Positions 31,438 to 40,526 of a stretch of DNA of 64,000 nucleotides are shown here, in pieces. This DNA is from Domibacillus indicus (lineage in GTDB: Bacteria > Bacillota > Bacilli > Bacillales > Domibacillaceae), in NCBI RefSeq assembly GCF_023715895.1, contig NZ_JAMBOO010000004.1, positions 310,001-374,000 of the forward strand, given 5' to 3'. The notes below the pieces were generated by a model. The model worked only from the letters and a program-made list of their open reading frames with translations, ran no database searches and was not told the origin of the DNA. A program made the position numbers and the translations under genes. Positions within the stretch are counted from its first letter, which is position 1. Each line of letters opens with the position of its first letter.

Positions 31438-32955
31438 ATGTCTTTGAAAAAAACAGCGCTGTGGCTTGCCCTTTTTGCGCTTATTGTCAAGCTGTCCGGA
31501 TTTGTGCGTGAAAGTATTATGGCGTACAAATTCGGTGTCAGCAGCCAAACCGATGGTTACTTGCTTGCATTTTCTTTTATTACACTGGCGATTGCCATGA
31601 TTGCCGGAGGGTTTAATAACGTGTTCCTGCCGATGTATGTGAAAAACAGGCAGGCCAATCCAGAACGCACGGACCGGACGGCGAGTGCCATTATGAATGT
31701 CACGTTTCTTCTATTTATATTGATCTCTATTCTGGGCTACTTGTTTGCGCCCTGGTTCGTGCCGCTTATTTATGGAAACATGACCGAAGCAACAGCGGAA
31801 ACAGCCATTTCGATCACGCGGTTTTTCTTTGTATTTATGTCTTTTATCGCGTTAACGAGTATTTTAGATTCCTATTTACAGGGCCGGCGTATTTTTGTTC
31901 CATCGCAGGTGGCAAAGCTGCTGCAGACCGTCTTTGGGGTTTCATTCGCACTGCTTTTTGCCGATCAGTGGGGCATTGCCAGTCTTGCATACGGCTTTAT
32001 AGCCGGAACCATTTTAGGTATTTTCGTTCAATTTTATTACTTGTTTCGAACTGATTATCGGTGGAAGCCGGTGCTGTCCGGAGACAAAGAATTTCAGCAT
32101 TCCTTTCTTGTGCTGCTCGCACCGGCCATTCTCAGCTCGGTTGTCGGGCAGATCAATGTATTTGTGAATAAAAGCTTTGCTTCCGGCATTGGGGAAGGAC
32201 CGGTTACATATTTAAACAATGCCCAGCTGCTTTCCTCGATTCCGCATACGATTTATGCGACAACGATTGCGGTGATTATCTTTACGCTTTTGGCTGAACA
32301 GATCGATGACCGTCCGCGGTTTCAAAACACCTTTTTCAGCGGCATGCAAATTTCATTGCTTACGCTGGCGCCCATTGCGGCTGGTCTTTGGGTTGTAGGG
32401 GAGCCGGTACTGTCTTTTATTTTTGAACGGGGAAAATTCACCTCAGCAGATACACATCGTACATACGTGGCGCTTGTGTATTATTTGCCGACGATTGTGA
32501 CGCAGGGGATGCAGTATATTGTTGCCAAAGCGTTGTATGCACAGGGGAAAACAAAAACCGTTTTTCGTATCAGTGTATTTACCATCGCGATTAACGCTTT
32601 GCTTAACTGGCTGTTTATTGGGCCATTCGGCTATCCGGGTCTGGCACTGACCACCTCTATTGTGTCTCTTTATTACTTAACAACCTGTACCGTATTTGTA
32701 TACAAAGACTTTGATAAGTCAGAGCCTGCCCGCCTGATCGGACTGTTAATTCGGACAGCTGTTGTAACGGCGTTTATGGCGGTACCGCTTTATTTCGTTC
32801 GCCCGTTTATTGAAGATTTGTACTCTCTTTGGCAGCTGGTGATTCTTGTCCCAATCGGCGCTGCCCTTTATGTGGCCGGCCTGTTCCTTTTTTACAAGGA
32901 AGGATTCCGAAAGCTGCTTAGCCTGGTGAAACGAAACAAAGGAGCGCTGTCGTGA
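31438..32955 (+). CDS. MurJ/MviN-like lipid-linked glycan flippase
   Basis: 505 residues with about 14 hydrophobic segments. The N-terminal LSGFVRESIMAYKFGVSSQTDGYLLAF and SILDSYLQGRR match the MurJ/MviN branch of the MOP exporters. It starts the polymer gene group and overlaps the next gene, so it may flip the SCWP repeat and not lipid II. That substrate choice is inference. ATG 31438 is preceded by GGGGTG. Confidence 0.8.
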   Translation: MSLKKTALWLALFALIVKLSGFVRESIMAYKFGVSSQTDGYLLAFSFITLAIAMIAGGFNNVFLPMYVKNRQANPERTDRTASAIMNVTFLLFILISILGYLFAPWFVPLIYGNMTEATAETAISITRFFFVFMSFIALTSILDSYLQGRRIFVPSQVAKLLQTVFGVSFALLFADQWGIASLAYGFIAGTILGIFVQFYYLFRTDYRWKPVLSGDKEFQHSFLVLLAPAILSSVVGQINVFVNKSFASGIGEGPVTYLNNAQLLSSIPHTIYATTIAVIIFTLLAEQIDDRPRFQNTFFSGMQISLLTLAPIAAGLWVVGEPVLSFIFERGKFTSADTHRTYVALVYYLPTIVTQGMQYIVAKALYAQGKTKTVFRISVFTIAINALLNWLFIGPFGYPGLALTTSIVSLYYLTTCTVFVYKDFDKSEPARLIGLLIRTAVVTAFMAVPLYFVRPFIEDLYSLWQLVILVPIGAALYVAGLFLFYKEGFRKLLSLVKRNKGALS

Positions 32956-34454
32956 GAAAAGCGCTGCTTCTTTTGCTGGCTGTGATCATCATGGCTGGCT
33001 GTACAGAAACGAAGGAAGAAGAGCCGGCAGACAGGGCGGAAATCCCGCTCGGCAGCCGGACACTCGTCTTGGAAGCAGAAGGGCTTCGGCTGGAGCAGAA
33101 ATTTCAACCAGAGGGACTTGACTCGCTTTACAAAGACACGGTTTATAAATTGGACGCTCAGTCTGCGAGTATTACCGTCCGGGTGCGCAAGCTGAATAAC
33201 GGCGACCGTTTTGTAATGACACGGCTAAGCGGGAAAGGGACGATAAAAGCAACAATCTCGATTCCGGGTGCGGACGATTATTATATGGTAGACTGGACGA
33301 AGGACATGCCGGTGCGTGAGCACAATAAAGTGACCGGTGTCGATCCGACCAAGCCGCCTGTAGGGATCCTCCGCTACACGAAGAATCACGAGTTTATGAA
33401 CGAGCTTGTGATGAGCCATTCGTTTACATCAAAAGAACTGACAGAATTGTACGGGAGCGGACGGGAAAGCCGGCTGCACGAGCTGCTTGCCGAAAAAAAC
33501 ACCGTCACTCATTCCAAAAAAGGGGTTCAGTTTGAATTAACGTCGGAACGGGACCAAATGGCTGACCAGTGGTTTTTGCTGGCCGAACATCCGCTTTTTG
33601 ACGAAAGCAGCCATTTAAATGACTGGATTACGTTTCAAAAAGAACACTATAAAGAAGTAAACAACTGGTTTGCGGTAGACGGGCCGATGAAAAAACTGCC
33701 CTGGTCTGTTGAACCTTTTACAAAAGACGGCTACGGACTTTATTTAGGTACAATGGTCGAAAAAGAAGCAATTGACCGTTTTTTTAGAGACCAAGACCGT
33801 TATTTTTATGATTTAACCGTGCAGTCTGCGGCAAATCTGTGGACGTACCGTGCATCGCGTAATGACGTTATCTGGAAAACCGAATTTACAAGCACGTGGC
33901 TGAAGCAGAAGTATGATATTACCGCGCCCTATGTCGATACCCGCCATAATGAGCTCATCGCGTTGTATCTGCACCGGATCGGCAAGGAGCTCGGGGTGCC
34001 TGAGCTCGAAGCTGCACTCACGGATTATAGCGATTATTTGCTCAAATTAATCAGTATTGATAACATAGTGCCTGCGGAGAAGGGTTACTACCCGGCTGAT
34101 TACTACTCAACGCAGCAGGGTAAACAGTTTATCCATGCTTCGCTCAACCACTCACTCGGCGAAGCCAATATGTTTATCAAAGCGTACAAAGAAACGAAAG
34201 AAAAAAAATATTTATTGGCGGCCCGCAATATTCGCCAGGCAGTCGAGTCAACCGGCGAGAAATGGATTCGACCGAATGGCGATCTCTGGTATCAGATTAA
34301 CCGAGACGGCACATTCGACGGCGGAGACTATGAATTGCTGACGCTTTACGACCTGCGCCGCCACGAGAAGAATTGGAAAGAGCTGGGCGGAAAACCGAGT
34401 CCTATTTTGCAGAAATTGATTGAAAGTAAAGAACAGTATTTAAATTCAAAATAA
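32952..34454 (+). CDS. Lipoprotein with a glucuronyl C5-epimerase-like C-terminal domain
   Basis: 500 residues, GTG start overlapping the previous stop as GTGA. Lipobox MAGC (Cys17) gives a lipid anchor outside the membrane. The C-terminal half contains ASLNHSLGEANMFIKAY, ARNIRQAVESTGEKWIRPNG and DGGDYELLTLYDL, resembling the alpha/alpha-toroid of D-glucuronyl C5-epimerases. In this setting it may modify uronic acid residues in the wall polymer made with the wecC product. The similarity is by eye and the reaction is inferred. Confidence 0.6.
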   Translation: MRKALLLLLAVIIMAGCTETKEEEPADRAEIPLGSRTLVLEAEGLRLEQKFQPEGLDSLYKDTVYKLDAQSASITVRVRKLNNGDRFVMTRLSGKGTIKATISIPGADDYYMVDWTKDMPVREHNKVTGVDPTKPPVGILRYTKNHEFMNELVMSHSFTSKELTELYGSGRESRLHELLAEKNTVTHSKKGVQFELTSERDQMADQWFLLAEHPLFDESSHLNDWITFQKEHYKEVNNWFAVDGPMKKLPWSVEPFTKDGYGLYLGTMVEKEAIDRFFRDQDRYFYDLTVQSAANLWTYRASRNDVIWKTEFTSTWLKQKYDITAPYVDTRHNELIALYLHRIGKELGVPELEAALTDYSDYLLKLISIDNIVPAEKGYYPADYYSTQQGKQFIHASLNHSLGEANMFIKAYKETKEKKYLLAARNIRQAVESTGEKWIRPNGDLWYQINRDGTFDGGDYELLTLYDLRRHEKNWKELGGKPSPILQKLIESKEQYLNSK

Positions 34455-34461
34455 ATTTCGC

Positions 34462-34467
34462 TATAAT
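34462..34467 (+). promoter_or_regulatory. -10 box of gndA
   Basis: TATAAT in CGCTATAATGC, 39 bases before the chosen start, with a weak TTTAAA 17 bases upstream. Confidence 0.5.
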
Positions 34468-34505
34468 GCTTAATTAAGGGGAAAAAAGAAAGGATGGATT
34501 TCTTT

Positions 34506-35921
34506 ATGACAAAACAGCAAATTGGCGTAATCGGTCTTGCCGTAATGGGTAAAAACCTGGCGCTTAATATCGAAAGCAGAGGCTACTCAGTAGCAGTTTT
34601 TAACCGTTCTGCAGATAAAACGACCGCTTTCCTTCAGGAAGAAGCACAAGGCAAAAACTTCAAAGGCGCATACAGCGTAGAAGAATTTGTAAACTCACTT
34701 GAAAAACCGCGCAAAATTTTGCTCATGGTAAAAGCGGGTGCAGCAACAGATGCAACGATTGATTCTTTGAAGCCATACCTGGACAAAGGCGATATCATCA
34801 TTGATGGCGGAAACACGTTCTTCCAGGACACGGTACGCCGCAACAAAGAGCTTGCCGGCCTTGGCTTTAACTTTGTCGGCACAGGCGTATCCGGCGGTGA
34901 AGAAGGAGCGCTAAAAGGGCCTTCTATCATGCCAGGCGGACAGCGTGAAGCATTTGAACTTGTTCGCCCAATCTTTGAAGCGATCGCAGCAAAAGTAGAC
35001 GGTGAAGCATGTACTACATACATCGGTCCAGACGGCGCCGGCCATTATGTGAAAATGGTGCACAACGGCATCGAGTACGGCGATATGCAGCTGATCTCAG
35101 AAGCATACTTTATCTTGAAGCATGTAATCGGCCTGTCAACAGAAGAGCTTGCTGATACATTTGCTGAGTGGAACAAAGGCGAGCTTGACAGCTACCTGAT
35201 TGAAATCACAGCGGACATCTTCACGAAGAAAGATGACGAAACAGGCAAGGCGCTTGTAGACGTGATTTTAGACGCAGCCGGCCAAAAAGGAACAGGCAAA
35301 TGGACGAGCCAAAACGCGCTTGACCTTGGCGTTCCGCTTCCAATCATCACAGAATCTGTTTTCGCACGCTTTATTTCTGCCCTGAAAGAAGAGCGCGTAG
35401 AAGCAAGCAAGCAATTGAGCGGCCCTTCTCCGAAGGAAGTGGATTCAGATCAAAAGAAAGAATTGATCGAAGCAGTCCGCCAGGCGCTTTACATGAGCAA
35501 AATCTGCTCATACGCACAAGGTTTTGCACAAATGAAAGCTGCATCAGAAGAGTACGAATGGAACCTTCGCTACGGCGACATCGCGATGATCTTCCGCGGT
35601 GGCTGCATTATCCGTGCGCAGTTCCTTCAAAAAATCAAAGAAGCGTTCGACCGCAACGCAGAGCTTCCAAACCTGCTGCTGGACGAATACTTCAAAGATA
35701 TCGTTCAAAATTACCAGACGTCGCTTCGTAAAGTCGTATCTCTTGCGATCGAAGCCGGTATCCCGGTTCCATCTTTCGCGAGCGCTGTAGCATACTACGA
35801 CAGCTACCGCACAGAAACACTGCCTGCGAACTTGATTCAAGCGCAGCGTGACTACTTCGGTGCGCATACGTACAAGCGTATTGACAAAGAAGGCACATTC
35901 CACACTGAGTGGATGAAATAA
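34506..35921 (+). CDS. gndA: 6-phosphogluconate dehydrogenase, decarboxylating
   Basis: 471 residues from ATG 34506; the ATG at 34494 sits too close to AAAGG. The NADP-binding site [15 protein letters not shown], the [11 protein letters not shown] substrate loop, the catalytic Lys in [18 protein letters not shown] and the C-terminal FGAHTY region are complete. It oxidises 6-phosphogluconate to ribulose 5-phosphate in the pentose phosphate pathway. It is a metabolic gene placed among surface polymer genes. Confidence 0.95.
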   Translation: MTKQQIGVIGLAVMGKNLALNIESRGYSVAVFNRSADKTTAFLQEEAQGKNFKGAYSVEEFVNSLEKPRKILLMVKAGAATDATIDSLKPYLDKGDIIIDGGNTFFQDTVRRNKELAGLGFNFVGTGVSGGEEGALKGPSIMPGGQREAFELVRPIFEAIAAKVDGEACTTYIGPDGAGHYVKMVHNGIEYGDMQLISEAYFILKHVIGLSTEELADTFAEWNKGELDSYLIEITADIFTKKDDETGKALVDVILDAAGQKGTGKWTSQNALDLGVPLPIITESVFARFISALKEERVEASKQLSGPSPKEVDSDQKKELIEAVRQALYMSKICSYAQGFAQMKAASEEYEWNLRYGDIAMIFRGGCIIRAQFLQKIKEAFDRNAELPNLLLDEYFKDIVQNYQTSLRKVVSLAIEAGIPVPSFASAVAYYDSYRTETLPANLIQAQRDYFGAHTYKRIDKEGTFHTEWMK

Positions 35922-35931
35922 GAAATGACTG

Positions 35932-35964
35932 TACAGCCAGGGACTCGTCCCTGGCTGTTTTTTT
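35932..35964 (+). terminator. Terminator of gndA
   Basis: ACAGCCAGGGA and TCCCTGGCTGT form a perfect stem with a short loop and a T run. Confidence 0.95.
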
Positions 35965-35984
35965 GTGGGTTGGCTCGGCGCCTT

Positions 35985-36117
35985 GGGCCGGAAAATAAAA
36001 ATTTGGGCCGGAAAATAAAAATTTGGGCCGGAAAAATACCTGCCAGGGCCGGAAAAGAAGGATTCCGGCCCTGACCGATGAAAATCCGGCCTAAATGAAA
36101 AAATTCCGGCCCAAAAA
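35985..36117 (+). repeat. Palindromic repeat array 1 (GCCGGAAAA units, 20-21 bp period)
   Basis: Four forward GCCGG units start at 35987, 36007, 36027 and 36048. Three inverted CCGGC units start at 36065, 36086 and 36106. Most are embedded in GGGCCGGAAAA or its complement. Spacing is 20, 20, 21 then 21, 20 bases. Because the two halves mirror each other, the array can fold into one long interrupted hairpin with an apical CAGGGCCGGAA/TTCCGGCCCTG stem. Confidence 0.9.
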
Positions 36118-36196
36118 GACGAACTTTGTAAAGAAATTGTAAATACGAATCGCATGATCAGAAAACCATGTATGATAAAGGAGAAAGGAGAGAGAA

Positions 36197-37126
36197 ATGA
36201 GAAAATCGATTTTACACGCAAAGTTAATGGCGCTGGATAATCGCCTGATCCGGCCAAGAAAAGAAGTAAAAGAAGAGCTGGCAAGATGCGAGGCTGGTTT
36301 GGAAGGAGAAAGAAAATTGCTGTATTACCTATCCGAAATCGAAGGCTCTGCCAGAGTTCTTCATGATATACGCCTTCCTTTTTCCACGGGTTATACCCAT
36401 CTCCAAATGGATACCGTCGTAATTACACAGCAAATGATCTTCATTTTGGACGCCAAGCATTTTAGCGGACGCCTTGTTTTCGACCGTTTAACGAGGCAGC
36501 TGAGAAGAGGAAATGTCACATATAATGACCCCATTACACAGGTGGTTCGCCACAAGCGCGGATTAGAGCAGTGGCTGGATCAGCCAATCCCTATTATGGC
36601 TGCGGTCGTGCTAACCCACCCAAACGTCCGCATAGAAATCACTCCTCCGGATGCCTTTGATCATTCACTCATCCTCTATGCGCAGGAAATCCCCGCAAAA
36701 GTCCACGATTTTCTTCAGGATAAACAAACCATTTTAACCAAACCGCAAGTATACAAAATCGCCAGTGAGCTTGAACGGCACAACAAGCCCTATGATCCGG
36801 ATATCATGAAACAATTTCAGATTGAGCTTGGACACCTTTATACCGGCATCCAATGCCCGTATTGCCGATGCTGGTCGGTTGAACGCGTAAAAAGAAGATG
36901 GCTCTGCCGAAAGTGCAGCACTTCTTTAAAAAACCCGCATCTCCCGGCTTTGAAAGAATATGTGCGGCTGTTCGGCACAAAAGCGGTGAACAAACAAATC
37001 AGAGCCTTTACGGGCATCCAATCAGAATCAGTTGTTAAAAAATTATTGAGAAAGTGGGCCGTTGAAAAGAACGGAGATACAAAAGGGAGAGTATATCATC
37101 TGCCGGAAGAATGGAAATGGGAATAA
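36197..37126 (+). CDS. NERD-domain protein with zinc ribbon
   Basis: 309 residues. An N-terminal nuclease-related (NERD) domain (about 30-140) has GLEGERKLL, LHDIRLP, QMDTVVITQQMIFILDAKHFSG; the last Asp-x-Lys fits the restriction-endonuclease-like fold. A zinc ribbon follows (CPYC near 220, CRKC near 237) and a basic helical C-terminus (about 250-309) that could bind DNA. NERD proteins are linked to DNA processing, with no proven role in Bacillus. AAAGGAGAGAG precedes the ATG. Repeat arrays lie on both sides within 80 bases upstream and 16 bases downstream. Confidence 0.8.
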   Translation: MRKSILHAKLMALDNRLIRPRKEVKEELARCEAGLEGERKLLYYLSEIEGSARVLHDIRLPFSTGYTHLQMDTVVITQQMIFILDAKHFSGRLVFDRLTRQLRRGNVTYNDPITQVVRHKRGLEQWLDQPIPIMAAVVLTHPNVRIEITPPDAFDHSLILYAQEIPAKVHDFLQDKQTILTKPQVYKIASELERHNKPYDPDIMKQFQIELGHLYTGIQCPYCRCWSVERVKRRWLCRKCSTSLKNPHLPALKEYVRLFGTKAVNKQIRAFTGIQSESVVKKLLRKWAVEKNGDTKGRVYHLPEEWKWE

Positions 37127-37141
37127 ACTATGCAGTCTTGA

Positions 37142-37252
37142 GCCGGAAAAAAGAAGTTTGGGCCGGAAAATAACTCGCTTGAGCCGGAAAAAGAAAATAC
37201 CGGCCCTGGCAGACCAAAATCCGGCCCAAATGAAAAGTTTCCGGCCCAAACA
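37142..37252 (+). repeat. Palindromic repeat array 2 (GCCGGAAAA units, 20-21 bp period)
   Basis: Three forward GCCGG units start at 37142, 37162 and 37183. Three inverted CCGGC units start at 37200, 37221 and 37241. Spacing is 20, 21, then 21, 20. The unit sequence and layout are those of array 1. It lies between the convergent NERD and glycosyltransferase genes. Confidence 0.9.
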
Positions 37253-37284
37253 TGAAAAAAGCCTCCCATTAAAGGGAAGCTTTA
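37252..37284 (-). terminator. Terminator of the csaB-glycosyltransferase operon
   Basis: On the minus strand AGCTTCCC and GGGAGGCT form a stem followed by TTTTTTC. It abuts array 2. Confidence 0.8.
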
Positions 37285-38435
37285 TAAATCGACTCGTATT
37301 TTTCGGCAGCTGCCGTATGTGAGTACTCATCTTCAATTTTTTTCCGGGCAGCCGCCGCATACTGGGCGCCTTTTTCCGGATGATCCAGCAATTCGATCAT
37401 CGCGTCAGATAATTCTTCAACGTTTTTCTCTTCAACGAGGAGTCCATCGACGCCGTGGTTCACGATTTCTTTTAACCCGCCGACTGCGCAGGCGATCAAT
37501 GGTGAGCCGGAGCCCATCGCTTCAAGAGCCGAAATCGAAGTGGCTTCTTCTACACCGGCCGAGAATACGCTCGGTACAAGCACCACATCAGCCAATGCGT
37601 AATATTCTTTAATGACACTATGATCGACGGCACCAAGTAAGTGCACATTTTTCTCAATGCCGCGCTCTGCGATCAGGCGCTTCATTTCGTCCATCGCTTC
37701 ACCGGTTCCGGCAAAAATCAGCTGAGCGTTCGGGTATTTCTCCAGTACCGGCGGGAACGAAAGAATCGGATAAATAACCCCGTTTTTCTTTGTTAAGCGG
37801 CGCGGTACGAAGAAAACAGGCGCTGTTGCATCCACGCCGTGCTTCTGGCGGTAAGCCGCTTTGTTCTCGGAATCCGGTTTAAAGTCATCGACATTAATGA
37901 AGTTGCGGATCGCCGTTCCATCAATGCCGGCTTCTTTTTTTACGTAATTTTTAATACGGGTATCTACGGTAATGACCGCGCGTGTTTTCCGGTAGCCTTC
38001 ACGCTCGACTTCCATCAGCTTGTCCGCATGCTTCGAGCCTTCTGCGACCGAGCCTTTGGAAATCCCTTCATACGTTAAGTAGCCATGAACAGTTGTAACG
38101 GTCGGTAAGCCTGCATTAATAGAAGCGCGCGTCGCGAACACATCCTGCGCATTGACGATATCATACTTCGGGCAGTCCGGGCGCTTCAGCATTTCTTCTA
38201 GAAAAGCCTGGCGGCGCTCCAGCGTCCACACATAGCCGGCGCCAAGAGATGCTTTGTTTAAAAGAAATGATGGGCCGCGTGCGATAAAGTCACGCTTCCA
38301 TTTCGGCACATCGCTAAAAGACAGCGTATCAACCTCATGGCCGCGTGCTTCAAGGCCAATTTTCAATGTCGCCATATGCGTCGACAATCCGCCAAGATGC
38401 GGGTAATCATACGAAGTAGCAAGTAAAATTTTCAC
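37269..38435 (-). CDS. Family 4 glycosyltransferase
   Basis: 388 residues, GT-B fold. N-terminal SYDYPHLGGLSTHMATL is the acceptor-side glycine loop; the C-terminal half has FVPRRLTKKNGVIYPILSF and EATSISALEAMGSGSPLIACAVGGLKEI in segments, the EX7E-type donor site. It would add a sugar to the lipid-linked polymer precursor in the cytoplasm. It starts 2 bases after csaB ends, so the two form an operon. Donor and acceptor cannot be told from sequence. Confidence 0.88.
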   Translation of the reverse strand: MKILLATSYDYPHLGGLSTHMATLKIGLEARGHEVDTLSFSDVPKWKRDFIARGPSFLLNKASLGAGYVWTLERRQAFLEEMLKRPDCPKYDIVNAQDVFATRASINAGLPTVTTVHGYLTYEGISKGSVAEGSKHADKLMEVEREGYRKTRAVITVDTRIKNYVKKEAGIDGTAIRNFINVDDFKPDSENKAAYRQKHGVDATAPVFFVPRRLTKKNGVIYPILSFPPVLEKYPNAQLIFAGTGEAMDEMKRLIAERGIEKNVHLLGAVDHSVIKEYYALADVVLVPSVFSAGVEEATSISALEAMGSGSPLIACAVGGLKEIVNHGVDGLLVEEKNVEELSDAMIELLDHPEKGAQYAAAARKKIEDEYSHTAAAEKYESIYKASL

Positions 38436-38437
38436 GT

Positions 38438-39559
38438 TTATGATCTCCTTTTAGATCCGAACTTTTCTTTTAACAAGTCTAAATTCCGTAACGCTTCGCG
38501 GCGAAGCTCGACTACGTTTGGCGCGATCACCGCCTGTGCCTCTTTCTTATGGTCAAGCAGGTACAGCGCGTTTTCGAGCATTTTTTCCTGGTCGATTTCA
38601 CCAAGGCGGAATGAGTAATCCCACATGCCGGAGCGCTTCAGGAAGCTTTCCACTTTTTTATCGTAGCTGAGGCCAAGGTGCGGCACGTTTGACAGCGCGG
38701 CGAAAATAAGCGCGTGCAAACGCAGGCCGAACGTTAAATCCGAACGGCGGATAAAGTTTAAAAATTCCTCCGGTGAAAAATGAGAACCAAGCATCATCGT
38801 TTTGTCCGCATGCTTCATTTTAGACATGACATCTTCAGAAGCCGGCACGTCGTATTTTCCTTCCATCGGCACGAATACCGGTGTAACGCCGCGGCGTTCA
38901 ATCAGTTCATCGAGCACATACGCCATTTTTTCAATGTAGTCCGGATGGTCAAACCAAGGACGCACCGTTACGGCTACAATTTTCTCATCGCCTTTTAATG
39001 GAAGAGTGTTGTACGCAATATCTTCTTCCTTCGATTGAAACGCAAATACGATATCAGCCGTCACAACAGATTCCGGGCGGTTAACCCCTAATGAATGAAG
39101 GTAATCTTTCGAATACTGGTCACGCACCGTTACAAAGTCCGCCATGTTCGCAAATACCTTCATTAAAATTTTGCCCCATGTTGAGGTAACCGGTCCAATA
39201 CCTTGAGAGAAAAACATGACTTTTGCCCCGCAGAGTTTAGCCAAAAAGACAATTAGCAAATAATAAGGAAGCGGGCCGAATAAAAACTTCGTCGGATACG
39301 AATCCTGAAGCAGACCGCCGCCGCCGGAAATGAGCAGGTCGGCTTTACGGAGCGCTTTTACTTTTTCTTTATTGTCATGACGCCAGCCGCGGTAAAAGGA
39401 CTTTACGTTATGCTCTTTCGCTGTTTTGTCTGGTGACAGGGAAAACACCGTAATATCGGGATTGTCGAGCTCTGTGCGCAGATTATCGACAATCGACTTT
39501 AAAATCGCTTCATCGCCCGTGTTGCCAAGGCCATAGAAGCCGGAAATCACAATTTTCAA
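38438..39559 (-). CDS. csaB: Polysaccharide pyruvyl transferase CsaB
   Basis: 373 residues. The N-terminal GFYGLGNTGDEAILKSIV, then SGGGGLLQDSYPT and FFSQGIGPV, and C-terminal GLRLHALIFAALSNVPHLGLSYDKKV are characteristic of CsaB and the pyruvyl transferase fold. CsaB adds a 4,6-pyruvate ketal to ManNAc of the secondary cell wall polymer, the group recognised by SLH domains (known in B. anthracis and Paenibacillus). Its presence with many SLH proteins in the same window gives a consistent picture. Confidence 0.93.
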   Translation of the reverse strand: MKIVISGFYGLGNTGDEAILKSIVDNLRTELDNPDITVFSLSPDKTAKEHNVKSFYRGWRHDNKEKVKALRKADLLISGGGGLLQDSYPTKFLFGPLPYYLLIVFLAKLCGAKVMFFSQGIGPVTSTWGKILMKVFANMADFVTVRDQYSKDYLHSLGVNRPESVVTADIVFAFQSKEEDIAYNTLPLKGDEKIVAVTVRPWFDHPDYIEKMAYVLDELIERRGVTPVFVPMEGKYDVPASEDVMSKMKHADKTMMLGSHFSPEEFLNFIRRSDLTFGLRLHALIFAALSNVPHLGLSYDKKVESFLKRSGMWDYSFRLGEIDQEKMLENALYLLDHKKEAQAVIAPNVVELRREALRNLDLLKEKFGSKRRS

Positions 39560-39592
39560 AGGTTCTTCCTCCTCGAGAATATATCTTGTAAA

Positions 39593-39621
39593 ATTCTATC
39601 ACTTGTAACGTGTAGAGTAAA
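39593..39621 (-). promoter_or_regulatory. Candidate promoter of the csaB operon
   Basis: On the minus strand TTTACT, 17 bases, TAGAAT, then GAGGAGGAAG before the csaB start. Confidence 0.55.
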
Positions 39622-39754
39622 ATGTTTCTTGAAGCGGCGCGGGCTGAATCGAAAATCGACCGAAAAGTCCTAATTCCCTGCCAGAAAAAGAAGGGATGCC
39701 CTTTATTCGACAAAAAACCGGTTCATTCAACGGGATGCACCCTTTCCGAAAATC

Positions 39755-39763
39755 TGCTATACT
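39755..39763 (+). promoter_or_regulatory. Extended -10 promoter of the tagA operon
   Basis: TGCTATACT, an extended -10 with no clear -35, 41 bases before the tagA ATG. Confidence 0.55.
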
Positions 39764-39803
39764 AAGAAAATTGAAAGCAAACGGAATAGAGGCTGGTAAG
39801 AGA

Positions 39804-40523
39804 ATGAAGGAAACATATCTTGGCGTGGATGTCTCGCCTTTAACATATGACCAAATTATCGCATCCCTCCGCGAGCGTATGGAGAAGCAGCAGCAGTCGA
39901 CGATTATCGCGGTCAATCCGGAAAAAGTGATTGCCGCAAATCAAAACGACCAGGTAAAGCAGCTGATCAATTCGTCCACGTTTCAAATCGCGGACGGCGT
40001 CGGCATTCTTCTTGCGTCTAAATTAAAGGGAGGACGCATCACATCGCGTGTAACCGGTGTGGACATGATGGCCCGCCTGCTTCACTTTGCCGCAGAAGAA
40101 GGGCATCCGGTTTATTTTTACGGAGCGAAGGAAGAAGTTGTCACAAAAGCGATCGAAAATATAAAGAAAACAAATCCGGGACTTGTCGTTGCGGGATACA
40201 CGAACGGCTATGAAAAGAATGAAGAAGCACTAGTGCGCCGCATTCACGAAAGCGGTGCGCGCCTGCTGTTTGTGGCGCTTGGCAGCCCGAAGCAGGAGCT
40301 GTGGATTCAGCGCAATATGCCGAACCTGCCGAATGTTCTTGTGTTTCAAGGCGTCGGCGGAAGCTTTGACGTGTTCTCGGGAATGGTCAAGCGTGCACCT
40401 GCCGCATTCCGCAAAGCAGGGCTTGAATGGCTGTACCGTCTCGGCTCTGATCCGAAACGAATCAAACGCCAAATGAATTTACCGCGCTTTTTAGTGCGCG
40501 TGTTAATAACTAAAGGGAGATAA
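39804..40523 (+). CDS. tagA: WecG/TagA-family N-acetylmannosaminyltransferase
   Basis: 239 residues from ATG 39804, which matches the family's usual N-terminus (YLGVDVSPLTYDQII). Conserved blocks are TIIAVNPEKVIAANQN, IADGVGI with the catalytic Asp, RVTGVDMM, LFVALGSPKQELWI and GVGGSFDVFSG. It transfers ManNAc from UDP-ManNAc to undecaprenyl-PP-GlcNAc, making the linkage or repeat disaccharide that CsaB later modifies. It is followed by wecC after 3 bases. Confidence 0.92.
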   Translation: MKETYLGVDVSPLTYDQIIASLRERMEKQQQSTIIAVNPEKVIAANQNDQVKQLINSSTFQIADGVGILLASKLKGGRITSRVTGVDMMARLLHFAAEEGHPVYFYGAKEEVVTKAIENIKKTNPGLVVAGYTNGYEKNEEALVRRIHESGARLLFVALGSPKQELWIQRNMPNLPNVLVFQGVGGSFDVFSGMVKRAPAAFRKAGLEWLYRLGSDPKRIKRQMNLPRFLVRVLITKGR

Positions 40524-40526
40524 GTC

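Noticed and set aside
31438-32955. Calling the flippase murJ
   Set aside because: The MurJ/MviN fold is clear, but the position in a polymer operon makes the substrate uncertain, so no symbol was given.
35544-36284. Minus-strand frame of 246 residues across the gndA end and array 1
   Set aside because: It overlaps a conserved gene, a terminator and the repeat array. The FRP/FSGP pattern is only the repeat translated.
35985-37252. GCCGGAAAA arrays as a CRISPR array
   Set aside because: Units are about 11 bases, spacing is 20-21 bases, half the copies are inverted, and no cas genes are present.
39640-39760. A fourth GCCGGAAAA-type array upstream of tagA
   Set aside because: GACCGAAAA (39658) and GCCAGAAAA (39680) are 22 bases apart but badly degenerate, and no clear inverted half follows.
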